Shown here: piece by piece, positions 1 through 11,639 of the stretch
Position numbering within the stretch: the stretch's first letter is position 1
How the letters are laid out: each line of letters begins with the position of its first letter
Assembly: GCA_947683425.1 (NCBI GenBank)
Contig: CANTUQ010000073.1
Location: 12,917,501-12,981,500 of the forward strand
Source of the DNA: Excoecaria cochinchinensis
Taxonomy: Eukaryota > Streptophyta > Magnoliopsida > Malpighiales > Euphorbiaceae
Length of the DNA: 64,000 nucleotides
Direction of reading: 5' to 3'
Translations under genes and position numbers: made by a program
Notes under the pieces: generated by a model
The model's database searches: none
What the model was told of the DNA's origin: nothing
Seen by the model: only the letters and a program-made list of their open reading frames with translations

Positions 1-339
1 GGAGCGGGCGTCACTCAAGCGAGCGACGGGCGCCGCTTACCCGAGCGATGGGCTCCATCCCAGAGTGACAGCCGGCACTCGTCGCGAGGGACGGGCCTCT
101 CGCGTGAGCGATGGGCTCTCTCACCACCGATGGGCTTCCCGTCCATGGAATAAATTCCCAATTTCCAAAGTTTGAACTCTCCTTGACTCTCCGAAATCTC
201 CCGTTTACCCAAAAAACCTTCGATCCTTATAAAACTGGGAGAATGAACACCCATAACTTTCATCCCTTATCCAAAAATTGACGTTAGTCTCTTCATCGAA
301 TAACTCTGATCTAGACTGCCACAGGACCCGGTGTATACA
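1..339 (-). repeat. 3' LTR of element B (partial, cut by window start)
   Basis: This stretch aligns with 33163-33522, including the GACGGGC-rich block and the terminal TGTATACA (TGTCTACA in the partner). About 40 substitutions and one indel of roughly 20 bases separate the two copies. A pyrimidine-rich block at 341-358 follows. Read on the minus strand this is the purine tract that primes second-strand synthesis. Confidence 0.85.
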
Positions 340-340
340 A

Positions 341-358
341 TTGCCCCAAATTTTAGGG
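341..358 (-). other. Polypurine tract of element B
   Basis: Directly next to the LTR end. The minus-strand reading is CCCTAAAATTTGGGGCAA. The same motif, in the form AAAATTGGGGGCA, sits at the LTR edge in C, D and E. Confidence 0.7.
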
Positions 359-479
359 AAACTAGTACACTAGTTTCTAGATGAGCCAAAATTCAGAGGA
401 GAAAGGAAGAAATGCTTACCTGAGGCGGTCCTTACCTTCTTAGTGTTGCGTAAAAGCAAGTTATTTCACGTCTTCCTCC

Positions 480-1075
480 GGCGATCCTCGTCTCGGCCTG
501 CTCGGCGTCTGAGTGTTCTGGGAGGCAATGTTATCCAACTGTAACCCATTTGCAATTTCTCTATTGCAAGTGTACCTCCAGCCTTGTCTCAACTTGCATG
601 GTGCTTGTGAGATGCAGTGTTTTCTAACCCCAACTCCGTTGCAATCTGTTCTATTGCGTGTGCCCCGCTAGCATCATCTTGGCTTGCACGGTGGCTAATC
701 TGCCCTACTGGCCTCATCTCAGCCTGCATGATGTGAGGGGTAGTGTTCTCTAACCACCACTCGTTTGCGATTCGTTCTATAGCCTGTGCCCCGCTGTCCT
801 CCCCTCGGCTTTCATGGCGGCTGGAAAATGTAGTGTTCTCTAACTGCAACCTGATTGCAATTTATTCCATTGCAAGCGTACCGCTAGCCTTATCTCGGCC
901 TGCACGGTGTCTGGGAGATACTGTAGCTCCGTTGCGACCTGTTCTATCGCGTGTGCCCCGCTGGCCTCATCTCGGCTTGTACGGAGTCTGAGTGTCATGG
1001 GAAGTAGTGCTCTCTGATTACAATCCCCTTTGTGATATGTTCTATTGCTGTTGTCCTGCTAGCCTCGCCCGACTT
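480..1075. repeat. Tandem array in the 3' region of element B
   Basis: Five or six imperfect units of roughly 90-120 bases share the phrases GTTCTCTAAC, GTTCTATTGC, GCCCCGCTAGCCTCATCTCGG and TGCACGGTGTCTG. Units vary in length and have diverged by point changes. The array lies just inside the polypurine tract, as in C, D and E. Related but shorter units form the array of E at 11640-12690. Tat-lineage elements are known to have hypervariable, tandem-repeat-bearing 3' untranslated regions. Confidence 0.75.
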
Positions 1076-1408
1076 GTGTGGTATTCTGAGTCATTTGATC
1101 GTTGACCATCCTTGGGTTGGTGTGAACTCATGTTCCTGTGTTACAAAAGATTTGATCAATTCATTGCGAGTTGATTGGTTCGTTATCTCCTAAATAATTT
1201 TTGCATTATTATTATTATCTTGTTTTTTCATTTTTTTTCATTTGCCGTGTTATCAAACGTTTGGAAAGTGTAAGTGAGATATTACCATGGCAGATATATA
1301 GAATAAAATATAAGTTTGACAAAATGCAAACATAAGTGTTCCACTAATGAAATACATATTTTGTACAAAAATACAATAAAATAAAATCAAGATAAACTCC
1401 CTGAACAC
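1076..1408. other. AT-rich stretch, no gene seen
   Basis: Low-complexity sequence with an ATT run near 1206-1218. It separates the tandem array from the end of the sense accessory gene, and would be 3' untranslated sequence of that gene and of element B. Confidence 0.6.
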
Positions 1409-3371
1409 CTAGAGAGGACAATAATCTGAAGGCTCATTCGGGTCACTGTCGTCTGACACGAGCACTAGCTAGCTCCGGCATGAGGATGCTGGTGGCTAGG
1501 CTCTGGACATGGAGGGCTAGCTAGGTTGCATAGGGGGTCTGAACCTGGCCTGGGCATGAGGAGGGGCCGCGACCGGTGTTGACGAGGGCCTTCCTCCTGC
1601 GGGATCCGCCTGCTGGAACTGCACCTGGGCATAGACGTCCAAGAAAGGTTGGGTGCAGACTCCCATGAACTCGAAAGTATATTTGACCACTCCTCCTAGC
1701 TCCTGGAACCTACTAGATAGTGTCAGGATCTAGTCTCGGGTTGCTCCTCTGATGCCCCCAAGCATAAACTCCTTCTGCTCGTGAAACTCCCTGATGGACT
1801 GGGAGATAGGCGAGATGGCACTCTCCAACACCCCTACTCTGAACCAAAGGGAACTGATGAACTCATCTAGCATCTGGATAGCTGTGTCCATCCTCTTGGC
1901 TGCGGCGCCGTGGGAGGTCATCAAATCCCGTCTCAACTCCTCAATGAGCCTCGCTTGGCCTCGGATGACCTCCTCCTGCTTGTTCAGCCTCTCTAGCATG
2001 GCTCGGTCTCTCGCCTCATACTGCCCAATCCGCTCGAGGAGGACCCTATCTCTCTCCTCCTGCCTGCGCTCCATGGTAGCAAGGATAGAAGTCATGGCTG
2101 CCACCAGATCTGGCTGGGCTGGCTGTGGTGCTAGTGCTGGGGGAACTGGCTCTGTCAGATGGTCTAGGGGTGGCACAATGTAGGTAGATGCCCCCGGATG
2201 CCCCGCCCGGCTGTAAGGATAGAACCTATCAGTGTCCCGAGGTGTCGACCTTTGTACCCGTGTCGGATAGGGAGGACTGCTCTGCACTCTTTGTGCTAGA
2301 GGAGTGGCGAATAGCTCATCCATGGTGAACTCAATACCCATATCGGAGGGAGTATGCGGCTGCCCCTCCTCCGATGGCCACTGTAGAGGTCGCCCCTCTT
2401 GAAACTCTGCCTGCTGGGGAGGCTGGCCCTCTTGGTGCTCTGGCTATTGGGGAGGCTGCTCCTCCACCTGAGGCTCCTCCTCTACTAGCTAGAGCGAAGG
2501 AAGGCCGAAAGCATGTATGGTCTCGTGCACAGTGCGCAGCCTGTGCTCCTCGGCCTGGCCTTGCAGCTGGACTATCATCCCCATAGTCAGGGCCGATGAG
2601 CATCCACATGAATACTCTCGTCCAAAGCGGGCCCAAAACTATCTGGTCGAGCCCCCAACTGTAGCAATAATTGGGTCAACACCCCTCCCGCAAATACTGT
2701 AGGGGCTGCCCCCTAGATACCCTGACCAAATTAGCCACAATCTCGTGGCTAATATTAAGGCGGCGTCCTGCGACCATCGCCCACAAACTCCAAATCTCTG
2801 CCCCATTCACTAATCCTGGGTTACCTGCCCATCCCAAGTAGGAGCTCGAAAGTACCCTATGAATATACTTGATAGCCTGCGATGAGAGCACCGTGCTCTT
2901 TGCCGTATCATGGTCATACGACACTCCCGATAGAACTATCATCTCCCAGTGCTACCTCCGGATAGCCCTCTGGGGCACTATAACATTGCGCCCGACTGGC
3001 AATCCAATGGACTCTGCAAATCTCCGGCGGGTGATGCTGTACCGATAACCTCTGACCCAAAACTGAATCACTCCCTCCTCCGTGTCCGATCTCTAAAAAC
3101 CCCCATAGTGCAGGGTGGCTAAGAACTCTCGAACTATCTCTAGATGTGTGTGGAAGGAAGGCCACAGAAACTCTGTCCATCCGGCAGCCGCCACTAATGC
3201 GTCCACCTCCTCCAGCATCCCCATAGCCTCCAGAAAGGGTCTAGAGATGAAGCGGCTGGCCCAGAACTGTATGTGAGTCAGCAACCTGAACCTCTCTCTC
3301 GCCTCATCACTCATCTAGAGAGGAAGCTCAGGCTCCGGCTGATCATGAGGAACCTGATGCTGTGGAGGCAT
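1409..3371 (-). pseudogene. Athila ORF1-like accessory protein of element B (broken)
   Basis: I take the start at the ATG at 3371 (reads MPPQHQVPHDQ). A stop near 3317, stops near 3096 and 2945 and at least two frame changes (near 2690 and 2335) break it; the frame closes at 1409-1411. The N-terminal part has an EIVREFLATL-like block, then FWVRGYRYSITRRRFAESIG, then an AIKYIHRVLSSSYLG block. This order resembles the Arabidopsis retrotransposon ORF-1 (Athila) family and related putative plant transposon proteins. The middle is Pro/Ala-rich. The C-terminal part (about 2050-1850) is charged with heptad-like leucines, probably a coiled coil. It lies in sense orientation between pol and the 3' LTR, where some plant Gypsy elements have env-like genes. 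The family call rests on remembered similarity. No transmembrane or signal segment is obvious. Confidence 0.55.
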
Positions 3372-3687
3372 CCTGAGAAGAAGAAGAAAATAATTAGCTT
3401 TGCATTATTGTTGTAAATAATAGCTAAACGAAAATTTATGAATTCCATAAACTTCGGCAGCATCCCGGGCCAAAATGTAACAACTTCGGCAGCATTTCCA
3501 TAAAGATGTGCCTAACCCAAAAAAAAAGAAAAATAAATTTGGGCAGCATCTCGGCAAGGATGTACCCAACCTCTTGCAAGAAAAGACAATAATTGGACAG
3601 GCCATTGGCCCCAAACAACATTTCAAATTATTTCGGTGTCTTATCCAGTTTGGGTTGATCCTAGAACTAAGTCCAACAGGAGGTAAC
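3372..3687. other. Spacer upstream of the sense accessory gene of B (left part)
   Basis: No gene is seen. Three imperfect copies of a short motif, CTTCGGCAGCAT followed by a partly conserved tail, lie near 3450, 3481 and 3540. The spacer continues at 21395 on the other side of element E. The last five bases (3683-3687, GTAAC) are the left copy of the target duplication of E. Confidence 0.65.
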
Positions 3688-4930
3688 CGTGATGCGCGCC
3701 GAACCCCGGGGCGCCCCGAAGACCAGCTTTTAGGGCTTTCGAGAGAGGTTCATAAAACTTGTAACGAATTACAAATGCGTTTATGTTGGGCAACAAGGAG
3801 GTTTCTTGTAGTCGCCACCCAATAGAACATTGGGAAAGTTCGTCTAGCCTCAGTGAGCCTAAGACGGAGCATATATATCCATTTTGGGCAAGCCAGGGGG
3901 ATCTTAGAGACCTCATCCCAATAGAACATTGGAATGATCCTCTAACCCCGTGGAGCCTAAGATTATTCGAGTTGGGCCTTTTGGTGAGCCACAAGAGATA
4001 TTTTGGAGGTCCTATCCCAATGAAACATTGAGATGGTCCTCTAACTTCGTTGAGCCTAAGACCAGAGTGGGTTCAGGACTTCCCATTTATTCATACCTTA
4101 GTTAAGTTTATAATTGAGCTTTGAATTTAGAGTTTCATCCTATTTCTCATTCGATTTGATGCATTTGAATTAAAGCGCAAGTTATCCAGTTTGGGAAAGC
4201 GGTAAAAGCTTAATTAAAATAAGATGCATGAAAATAAATACAACAAAACTAGGGGCGAAATACAACCCCCATTGTAAATAAAATACAAATCATGCATAAA
4301 TCGGGATATTGGTTAATGATGAGGACATTGGTCCTCACATGCATGTTTATTACAAAACATTTTTGATGTGACAATTTTATTTTGGATAAAGAAAATTGGG
4401 ACATCGGTCCCCTTTTTATTAGGAAAAGTTCCAAGTTAATTAATAAAAAATATTTTTGTGATTTTTTTCTAGCGTGCCTAAAATAAACGATTTTATACAA
4501 AAAAATTACATGGCAAAGTAAATAAAAAGCCAAATAAATAAATATTACAAATAAAAAATTTAAATATTTAATCCCGAACGAGCCTTCTGGATCTCCCCGT
4601 GTGCTCGCAAAAATGCCAAGTAAAGAAAAATAAGTTTTGACATAAAAAAAAACACAAAAGAAATAATGTTAGTAATTAAAACAATTAAATCAATAATAAA
4701 TGGTAAAATTAAATAAAATAAGGTAAAATAGTATGACATCAAAACGACAAATGAATTAATATATTAACAACTAAAAAATAAATGTGAAAAATACATTGTA
4801 AATGACAAGTTAATTAAATGATGTGAATGAAATAAAATACAACATGTTAATTAAATAATACATAAAAATATGAACATGACTATGATAAAGAATGAAAGTA
4901 AATAAATAAATGGATAACAATAAATAAAAC

Positions 4931-6138
4931 TATACATGTCAAAATTAACCCAAACCCAACAACTCACCCAAACCCACTCAAGAAAAATTGACCCAAATCC
5001 AACCCAACTAAAAAATTGACCCATTTAAACCCACCCAAAATCTAACCACAAAAAATATAACCCATTTGGGTCATTCTTCCTTGACCCAATGGGTGTTTTT
5101 TTTTTCATTATTTCTTGAATATTAAAAATTTTTGTCTTAATGAACAAGATTTTTTTATTATACTGTCCCGCTGTATTATTATTGTGTAATGTGTATGCAT
5201 ATTTCGTTGGTTAGATTTGTAATGGCCGAGTTATCGGGTTAGTCGTGAATAGTATTTTTTATGATACATAGTGCACTGGGAACAAAAATTACACCCGGAG
5301 GTAAAAAATATTTTATTTGACCATCGAAAAATACTAGTTATAAGGAGCCCGACGGTAAAATTTGAAGAAAAAATGAGGTCAAATAGATTTCCAAAAGTAA
5401 AAAATAAAAAAAAAATCCGGCTCGTTTTAAAGGGTAGCTGGTTTAACCAAAGTTTGACTAGACCTCTAAAAATAGCAAATGACCTCTAAAAATTGTTTTA
5501 ATGGTATATATAGACTTAGATTAATATTTAGAAATTTTTTACAGCAAAAAATTAATTTTTTGGTAACACTGAAAATTATAGAAACGGATTGATTTAAATA
5601 TATCAGATCGAGAAACAGACTCTGTTTAAGCTGAAATTTTGCAGGGAGACTAATTTATATATTTTAAGAATTATAAAATTAATTTTGGGAGAAATTGAGC
5701 TTAAAAAGTAAGTGAAATAATTTAGGATTACATAATTGGCTTAAAAATGAAAAAAGAGTCACTTGGTTTATGAATTATTGTGTTGTTGTGCCCTTGTTTG
5801 TGACTGTAGATTGTTTGAATTGCAGGAAATGTATATTATATATATAGCCATTATACTGCCAAAATTTTTACCAAATGAATAGTAAATTGGACAGCTATAA
5901 TTCAACCGATATCCCGATCCGTTTGGATCTCCACCGACCCATTTGAACCAACATTTTATAATAATTTTTTTAGTATCCCGTTATTATATCGATAATTATT
6001 TTTCATTAAAAAAATATCAAATGGGTAGACCCAAACCCACCCAACCCATTTGGGTATTGACCCATTTATGACCCATATATTTTTGACCCATTTATGACCC
6101 AACCCAAACCCGCCCAACCCACCCATTTGCCACCTATA
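4931..6138. mobile_element. hAT-like non-autonomous DNA transposon in the E 3' LTR
   Basis: The 1208-bp insert is absent from the partner LTR (empty site near 19930-19950). AATAAAAC flanks it at 4923-4930 and 6139-6146, an 8-bp duplication as made by hAT transposases. The ends are imperfect inverted repeats: TATACATGTCAAAA on the left, TATAGGTGGCAAAT read inward on the right. Both ends are packed with ACCCAAACCCA/GACCCATTTGGGT subterminal motifs. No transposase frame is present. Superfamily is inferred from duplication length and end shape. Confidence 0.75.
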
Positions 6139-7364
6139 AATAAAACATGTAACAATGATAAAAATAATGATAAAGAATAAAGAATAAAAGAATGATAAAA
6201 ATAATTAGGACAATAACATGATTAATTAATGTGTTCACAATTAACATAAACCATTTACATGGTAAAAATATCAAATAAAATGGATTTATTAATTACATGT
6301 TAAAAATAATTAGAAATCAAATAAAATAAATTATTACATGTTAGGAATTAAAAGAAATCAATATTTACATGAATAAGAATAAAATCATATATAAACAAAT
6401 GAAATAAAATAAATTTGAAATAAATAAAATAAATAAATAAATGAAGTTAATAAAAATATACATGAATAAATTAAAAATGAACAAAAATAATAAAAAGAAA
6501 GAATAAGCCCAGAATGTTTGCCCTCAGAGTTTCGGATTCGATGAAGGTAAAATGATGGTCGATTTCTTTGTTTGATGATTTGCAATATTATAGTGAAATA
6601 TGATGAAAATATTGAAATTTTATTCCAAGAAAAATAGGATAAAAAAATGATCAAATATTCTTTAAGAACAAAAAATTGATTTCTTTGTCTAAAGAAATGA
6701 TTTTGATTAAAAAAAAGATTTTTCTTGGTTAAAATTAAAGAAAAATGATTTTGAGAACAAACAATAATTTTGTTTGTCGCAAAAAAAATTATTAAGGAAA
6801 AAGTTATTTTTAGAAAAACCAAATGGAAAAAATTGGACTTTGATAACAAACAATTGTTTAGTTTGTCTCAAAATCAAATTTTCATCAAAAAAAAAAATTA
6901 TTTCGACAATATGAAAAAAGTTTAATTAAAAAACAAATTAAGATTAAAAACCAAATTTTGAGAGTAAATAATTGTTGTATTTGTCTCAAAATTTGATCAA
7001 CAAAAAAAATTCCTTCTAAAGATATGTTGGGAAGAATTTATCTTGGAAAGATGAAAAATCAGCTTTTCTTTTTCGATTTTTGGTTGGAAAAAAATCTGGA
7101 ATTTTTTGGGAGCTTTTGAGAGGAGGAAGAAGAAGAAAAGTCCTAGAAAAAATCCCTCCTTTCATATTTTTTTTCTTTATCTTATTATATGAAGAAAATC
7201 ATAAACTAAAAATAATTAAAGGGATAAAACCTAATAAAATTAGATATTATCTATTTTAAATTTTAAAGATGGAAAAAAATCCTTAAAAACCTTTTAAAAA
7301 ATGGATAAAATCTGATTTTTAGGCCAAAAATCGTAAAAAAATTGATTTGGGGCGAAAATCTGGC

Positions 7365-7535
7365 ATTTTGCGGCGGATAGGGGCTACGGACGCCCGTAGG
7401 TGCGCCCGATGGGCGTCTGTAGCGCATGCTGGGCGAGAGCGCTCGCCCAGCGTGCAAGCAGCGCGTCATGCGCACGAGTGACGTCGCATGCGTGAAGCTG
7501 GGGCTCCGTGCGCCGCCGCGGCCGACGCTCGGAAA
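7365..7535. repeat. GC-rich palindromic block in the E 3' LTR
   Basis: A short GC-rich island in an AT-rich LTR. It contains an inverted repeat at 7428-7451 (arms GCTGGGCGAG and CTCGCCCAGC around AGCG). The partner LTR has the same block near 21005-21160, with one arm base changed C to T at a CpG. It sits about 220-390 bases from the LTR start in the sense direction, so probably in U3. Confidence 0.65.
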
Positions 7536-7758
7536 ATTTTTTATTTTTTTTTAAAGATTAACTAAAAATACTACAATTTCTAAACCCCATTTTTCAAATC
7601 TAATTTTCAAAATATTTTTTGTTATTTTTTTTACTTTTTCACGCTAAAATGCAAATTTAAACAGGAAATCACCACTTTCAACCTTTTTGCCTGTGACAAG
7701 GCGTCTTATCATCATTGGATAACTCTGATCTGGGCTGCCTCAGGACCCGGTGTCTATA

Positions 7759-7777
7759 GCTGCCCCCAATTTTGGGG
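7759..7777 (-). other. Polypurine tract of element E
   Basis: Reads CCCCAAAATTGGGGGCAGC on the minus strand and abuts the 3' LTR. The following sequence (about 7778-7850, with TAGATGAGCCAAAATTCAGAG) is also present next to the tract in B and C. Confidence 0.75.
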
Positions 7778-9083
7778 AAACTAGTGCATTAGTGCCTAGA
7801 TGAGCCAAAATTCAGAGAAGAAGGAAAGAGATGCGTACCTGAGGCAGCCCTGTCACACCCCAAAATGGGCCTAGTCGGAATCGGCAGCTAAGTTGGTTGA
7901 GTGAAGGGTATTTTGGTAATTTATACATGAGTAATATGGATAATAAGGATTTAATTGCTAAGAAATTAACTAAATAAGTTTAGTGAATGAATTATCTAGT
8001 GGAACATGTGTATGGTATGTAGGAAGTGATTGGATAAGATTGTGACACTTGGGTTTGTAGGATGATGACAAGTGTTTTATAAGGAAATGCTAGAGTGTGA
8101 TTGAAGTATATGGAAGTAGGATGTAAATGAGTTTTAAGAAATAATTATCAAGTGCATTATGGGTATGGAACTTAAGAGGTAGGATATTTCTATGAGAAGT
8201 GATTTAGTGTGTGCATGTGTATGGTGACTTGAGTTGAGAGTCAAAGTGAATTACTTGGACCAATGGGAAGTGGGCAAGTGGATTTGGGATAAGAAGTAAT
8301 TAGGAGGAGATAAGATTAAGGAAAGAGAGAGGGAGTGAGAAGGCAGATTACGTTTTGCTCTTCTCCTCCTCCTTCTTTCTTTTCTTTTCCTTGGATCGTG
8401 TTCTTCTCGGTGGCTAGGCATGGGTTGATGTCTTGGTGGAGCTTAAGAAGTCTTTTATGGAGGTATGTGTATGATTTTGGGTACTAGGGTTTCCTAAGAG
8501 AGATTATGTTCCCCTTCTTCTCTGTGTTTTGTTTGAGTTAGGGTTTTTGGGTTAAGAGTAATTCTTGGGTTTTTGATTTGTGTAAGCTTTGGCTAACAAG
8601 AGCAAGTATAAGGGCAAGAAGAGGTTTGAGGAGCAAGCTTGAAGAAGAATGGTTTTTGCTTCAATGAGGTTTGGGAGCTATTTGAGTTAGTTTATCCAAG
8701 CTTTTCAATTAATATGCATGTATGCTTTGATTTGTTTAAATTCTGGAAAATAGATGATGAGTATTAGGTTGGAATGAATGTTTATTGTATGGGTTTTTAA
8801 TTGTGATGAAAGGATATGCATGATTATAGAATTAATAAACGGATTGTGAGAATTGGTTGAATGTACTGTCAAGTTTGTGATTTTCTACATTTTGAGGTTT
8901 CAATATGTGAATAGATTATATGATTGGAAGTAATTGTTGAAACCTTGTGCTTTATATTGGTTAAGATGTTTGGGAAGTTCTATTTTGAGGTAAGATTGGA
9001 TTCAAGTTTGGTTTGAGTGAAAATGGTTTTGATTTGGATGTTTGGATTTTCCCTGTGTTTTTGCTGAGAACTGAAGATCACGA

Positions 9084-9512
9084 CGCTGTCGCGAGCGCGA
9101 CAATGTCGCGAGTACGACAGAGACGTGAAATCCAGCTCTCGCGTGTTGGGGGCAAGTTCACAGATCGTGAACTGTGAAGAGAAGTGAGCAAGGCTCACGG
9201 CGTGAGCTTAACTCACGTGACGTGAGCAAGGCTCACGGCGTGAGCAAAGCTCACGCAATGGGAGAAGTGCTCACGGCGTGAGCAAAGCTCACGTGACGTG
9301 AGCAAAGCTCATGCAATGTGAGAATTGCTCACGACGTGAGCAAAGCTCACGTGGCGTGAGGGAAGCTCACGGCGTGAGCAAAGCTCACGCGACGTGAGCA
9401 TCTTGGGCAGTGCTCACACGTCGTGAGCAACCTTCACGTCGCGTGAAGGTTGCTCAGGACCCGTGTCTCGCGCGTTCTGTCGCGAGCGCGACAAAGTCGC
9501 GATCGCGACAGA
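9084..9512. repeat. Palindromic array in solo LTR S
   Basis: Many copies of GTGAGCAAAGCTCAC and variants (GCTCACGGCGTGAGC, CTCACGTGACGTGAG) are packed between about 9190 and 9450. They are bordered on both sides by TGTCGCGAGCGCGACA-type palindromes (9087-9118 and 9477-9510). Every unit can fold on itself. The LTRs of F and G carry arrays at the corresponding place but built from other palindromes. Confidence 0.85.
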
Positions 9513-10330
9513 ACCTCCATTTTGCCCTGTTTTTCTCTTCTGTGCTCTGTGTTCAGAAAATGAATTTTAAATGTTTTTGTCATGGTTTTTCTTTCCCGTA
9601 TGCAATGTGAACTTGGTTATATGCCTATTATTATACGGATTATGCTTAATAAATTATATGTTATAATTTGAAACATAACTTGGATTATTTTCTAAAGTGA
9701 GAGTAATGAAATGATAATATGTTCACACTTGCTTATGATATGAGTAGTAAGAGGAATTCCTGGTAATCTAATATCTGATTGAAGTGGTGTAATTTGGTTT
9801 ATGAATACTAAGTAATGTAACGTATAACGCATGCTGTATTTTGATATACAATTAATCTTTGAATAATTAATATCATGGGTAAAATTTCATGTTATTCTTG
9901 GTTGAATGTTCTTGGGTTATGGATATAATATTTAATGATGATGGTGATCTGCATTACATGCCGTGTTTAGAAAATGAAGAAATTATAAAAGTTAAGTTCA
10001 TAATTGGTTACTCCTGAATAGGTTATATTGAAATATAAAATATGTCATGTTTATCTTTAGTCAGACACTGCTCTTAGGATAACATGCTGTGCTTAGATGT
10101 ATATTGTATAATTTCCTGATTAGGATTATGCGTTGTGAACTATTGGCATATTATAATTCTATCTTTAATTCTGATATATTGTAGAATCTTGGATGTGTTA
10201 AAATGCATTGGTTGAGTTGTACTACACGCTTTATAATATGAATAGTATGGGGTATGATGATATTATATATATTGTCTGATGTGATACCTGATTTAAATGA
10301 TGCATGACCTGCGAGAGTCAGTCTAGTGGA

Positions 10331-10403
10331 TAGTTAGGCATGCCTAATAGAGTCTTTGTAGCTGCAGCGCCCTTTGAACGATTTGGACCCTGATCAGGTC
10401 CCA
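10331..10403 (+). promoter_or_regulatory. Conserved LTR core of Tekay-type LTRs (copy in S)
   Basis: Contains TTAGGCATGCCTAATAGAGT and, further on, GATTTGGACCCTGATCAGGT. The reverse complement recurs in F (39005-39075, 46036-46107) and G (53474-53540), although surrounding LTR sequence is quite different. Such conservation suggests a transcription or RNA-processing signal; the actual role is unknown. Confidence 0.5.
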
Positions 10404-11199
10404 CGACTGGTTCCTTGCGAACCCTTTGATACGAAATGTTTTTGGAATGTGGAGAAAGATGATGTTGCTTTTCGACTTGTACCTGTATGGTACATTATAT
10501 TATGTGTTCCCTCTGAGGGTTACCCGGTCAGAGATCGGGCTATGTGTTTCCTCATGAGGTCTTTCCCTCCGTACTCGTTATCCACTATTATGAGTCAGCA
10601 GGTATTTTGATGGTTTGTTTTATTCTGTTTTGAAATAGTCATCAGAATGTGATATCTGAATGAGCAAGAATCAGTTTATGTGTATATGAATATGACCACG
10701 GGCTTCAGAAGGAAAATCTGTATTTAGTAAACATGACCTTTCAGTTAACACGATTATCCGTATTTGACATGTGATTTGTTATTAGTTTCTGAATGCTTTG
10801 AAATGATTCGATCGATGTATTTATGTATATGAGTTAAGCATGGTTTTGATATGAATGTGAAGTGATGTGATTATGCCTTCAGTCTTCGTTATGGGAGTGT
10901 TTACAGCATAATATGCTATGTATTAGAGTTGTGCAGCAGAAGTGTGGTGTTTTGGATGATTTTCTTGGGTATGTGGTTCAGCATGATAACACTGGTGTCG
11001 TGTTTTGTGTTATGACTGTTTTGGTCCATTCTTGATATGTATATATGAGGATGTGTGTGAGCTCCCGAATGAATGCCTTTATTATGCAAGTCTGTTTAAA
11101 TATGTATTTTGAATATCCGCAATTGCCATTTGAATGTATTTTGCCTCGACGACCATTGTGAATGGCCGTCCATATTATTATTTTCGTTTATTCTCCCCA

Positions 11200-11217
11200 C
11201 TAAGCGTTATCGCTTAG
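11200..11217. promoter_or_regulatory. Conserved hairpin near the 3' end of Tekay-type LTRs (copy in S)
   Basis: CTAAGCG-TTAT-CGCTTAG, a 7-bp stem with a 4-base loop, followed by CACGGG and a CCGTGCAGGTG box. The same hairpin with loop AAAT (ATTT on the other strand) occurs at 38628-38645, 45659-45676 and 53123-53140. Placement about 400 bases before the LTR end would suit a terminator or polyadenylation-region element; this is inference. Confidence 0.55.
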
Positions 11218-11639
11218 CACGGGCTCTTTTCCCCGTGCAGGTGGCAGGTTTTCTTTTGTTCGAGTCGCGCATCTGCAGAGTCGGCCACATAAAAGCTAGA
11301 AGTTTTGTATCTTGTTCAGCTTTTGTGATTTAGAATTTTTTTGTATATCTGTGTTATATGTATAAGTAATAATATGTAAAGAGAACGATGTAATATTTCA
11401 GACTCCTATTGTATAATTGTAAAATTGTAGATGTGTATGTTTTCGTTTAAAAATATGCGCGGTTATAAATATGTATGTTCCGATTTTTACTCAAAAGTTT
11501 TTAATTCTTTCATAATTATATACGCTTCGTATCGTTTCTGTTCGGTAACACACCTACTCGTACGGCATTCTACTCCATTGCGGATGGATTCGCCCACGTA
11601 TGAGTTGGGGTGTTACAAGCCCTTACCATTTTGTCGTGT

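Larger units (their letters stand above)
3688..7758 (-). repeat. 3' LTR of element E, enlarged by a DNA transposon
   Basis: Matches 19216-21389 at both ends and through the middle. It differs by the 1.2-kb insertion at 4931-6138 and by about 555 bases (about 4166-4722) that the partner lacks. The end reads TGTCTATA where the partner reads TGTCTACA, and the start is CGTGATG against TGTGACG, so both tips carry transitions. Much of it is AT-rich; the small reading frames inside it are not supported as genes. Confidence 0.85.
7851..11617 (+). mobile_element. Solo LTR S of a Tekay/Del-type element
   Basis: Starts TGTCACACCCC, ends GGGGTGTTACA, and is flanked by AGCCC at 7846-7850 and 11618-11622. 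Removing it rejoins the sequence of E. No internal coding region is present, so it is a single LTR left by recombination between two LTRs of an inserted element. At 3767 bp it is long. Shared landmarks with the LTRs of F and G give the orientation: the start matches the reverse of their right ends, the TTTGGACCCTGATCAGG core is at 10331-10403, and the CTAAGCG...CGCTTAG hairpin is at 11200-11217. No gene is seen inside it. Confidence 0.88.

Noticed and set aside
4249..4742. Minus-strand reading frames rich in Phe, Leu and Ile
   Set aside because: They lie in an AT-rich LTR of E; the partner LTR lacks this segment and no motif or start context supports a gene.
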